From NCBI GenBank assembly GCA_019163375.1, contig JAFLKK010000005.1, positions 221,511 to 285,510 of the forward strand: a stretch of DNA of 64,000 nt, read 5' to 3'. This document shows, in pieces, positions 63,640 to 64,000 of the stretch. The notes beneath the pieces were generated by a model. The model was given only the letters and a program-made list of their open reading frames with translations, did not search any database and had not been told where the DNA came from. The first letter of the stretch is position 1; the number at the start of each line of letters is the position of its first letter. The translations under genes were made by a program, and so were the position numbers. The stretch is from Paludibacter sp. (GTDB lineage: Bacteria > Bacteroidota > Bacteroidia > Bacteroidales > Paludibacteraceae).

Positions 63640-63676
63640 CCACCCGTTTGTTGAAAAAAACTCAACAAATGGGTGG
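63640..63676 (+). terminator. Terminator after the MaoC-like gene
   Basis: A 15-bp stem with one or two G-T pairs (63640-63654 and 63662-63676, core CACCCGTTTGTTGA) is followed by a T-rich tail. Confidence 0.85.
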
Positions 63677-63808
63677 ATTGTTTTGTTATATTGTTTTTAA
63701 TCAACGAACTTCTAAACGAAACAAAAACGGCAGATTAGTAAGCATAACTTCCTGTTTTATATAAAATTATTACGTTTTGATTAAATAATCTTATCAACCA
63801 AAACCTTT

Positions 63809-63840
63809 TTCTTTTTCAACCGTTTTAGGCTGAAAAAGAA
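63809..63840 (+). other. Hairpin directly before the DUF255 start codon
   Basis: TTCTTTTTCA (63809-63818) pairs with TGAAAAAGAA (63831-63840); the start codon is at 63844. The right arm covers the place of a ribosome-binding site. Confidence 0.4.
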
Positions 63841-63843
63841 CTT

Positions 63844-64000
63844 ATGTATACTACTCAACACAAACATACTAATCCACTTATTCTGCAAAGCAGTCCGTAC
63901 TTGCTGCAGCATGCTCATAACCCGGTAAACTGGTATCCATGGGGTGCCGAAGCATTGGAAAAAGCGAAGAAAGAAAATAAGTTGATACTCATCAGCATTG
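63844..64000 (+). CDS. DUF255 thioredoxin-domain protein, N-terminal part
   Basis: Only the first 52 codons lie in the window. The frame reads [10 protein letters not shown], then [20 protein letters not shown] (residues 16-35), then [16 protein letters not shown]. These are hallmarks of the YyaL/SSP411 family: an N-terminal thioredoxin-like domain followed by an alpha/alpha toroid. The gene continues past the right edge. Function unknown. Confidence 0.85.
   Translation, partial: MYTTQHKHTNPLILQSSPYLLQHAHNPVNWYPWGAEALEKAKKENKLILISI

Overview
The window reads as chromosomal DNA of a member of the Bacteroidota, most likely an anaerobic or facultative member of the Bacteroidales. Upstream regions repeatedly carry the phylum's promoter signature (TTG or TTTG, about 19-20 nt, then TAnnTTTG), most genes lack a Shine-Dalgarno sequence (the ribosomal genes are the exception), and the gene content fits: a flavodiiron protein, D-lactate dehydrogenase, a membrane-anchored AraC regulator, and an RND pump with a lipoprotein adaptor. 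I cannot name a genus.

Layout. 0.3-10.9 kb is housekeeping: topB(-), the flavodiiron gene, nadE, an MscS channel, the rpsF-rpsR-rplI operon(-), a D-lactate dehydrogenase and an ammonium transporter. 11-13.2 kb is a TetR-controlled oxidoreductase operon(-) with a recognisable operator. 13.3-19.7 kb holds a receiver/PEP-synthase-like fusion protein, a peptide transporter and a DEAD-box helicase(-). 20.3-24 kb holds an ETF-quinone oxidoreductase with a C-terminal ferredoxin-like site, followed by a fused EtfB-EtfA protein. Together these look like a two-polypeptide version of the Fix-type electron-transfer system, driven from a promoter covered by a palindrome. 24-32 kb contains a lone DUF2971 gene, a CDF metal transporter, a lipoprotein, HAD-hisD-hisC, DUF1304 and a GNAT. 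33-39 kb is a complete RND efflux operon.

39-49 kb is accessory. It starts with a cluster of short hairpins, then an MFS transporter and a QueG-like protein. Next comes a visibly AT-rich, tightly packed, all-minus array of small enzymes (acetyltransferases, cupins, methyltransferase, CPBP protease, racemase-like, DUF3795, P5CR-like). Within it a GNAT-racemase-cupin-GNAT block has been duplicated and one copy partly deleted. 49-56 kb has an AraC/GyrI pair, then a second locus centred on a membrane-embedded AraC regulator. Six copies of a GTRAGACY box lie around it with matching geometry at two target promoters. 56-60.7 kb has dinB and a translationally coupled glycosyltransferase-flippase-like-glycosyltransferase operon. 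61-64 kb is a run of small stress/redox proteins, a MaoC-like protein and the start of a DUF255 thioredoxin-domain gene.

Most unusual signals: two unrelated intergenic tandem arrays, both with an exact 21-nt period (32531-32740 and 50925-51113); the AraC box architecture (52706-54122); the duplicated accessory array; the compact Fix-like ETF locus; and the receiver/PEP-synthase fusion. All function calls come from reading motifs; no database search was run.
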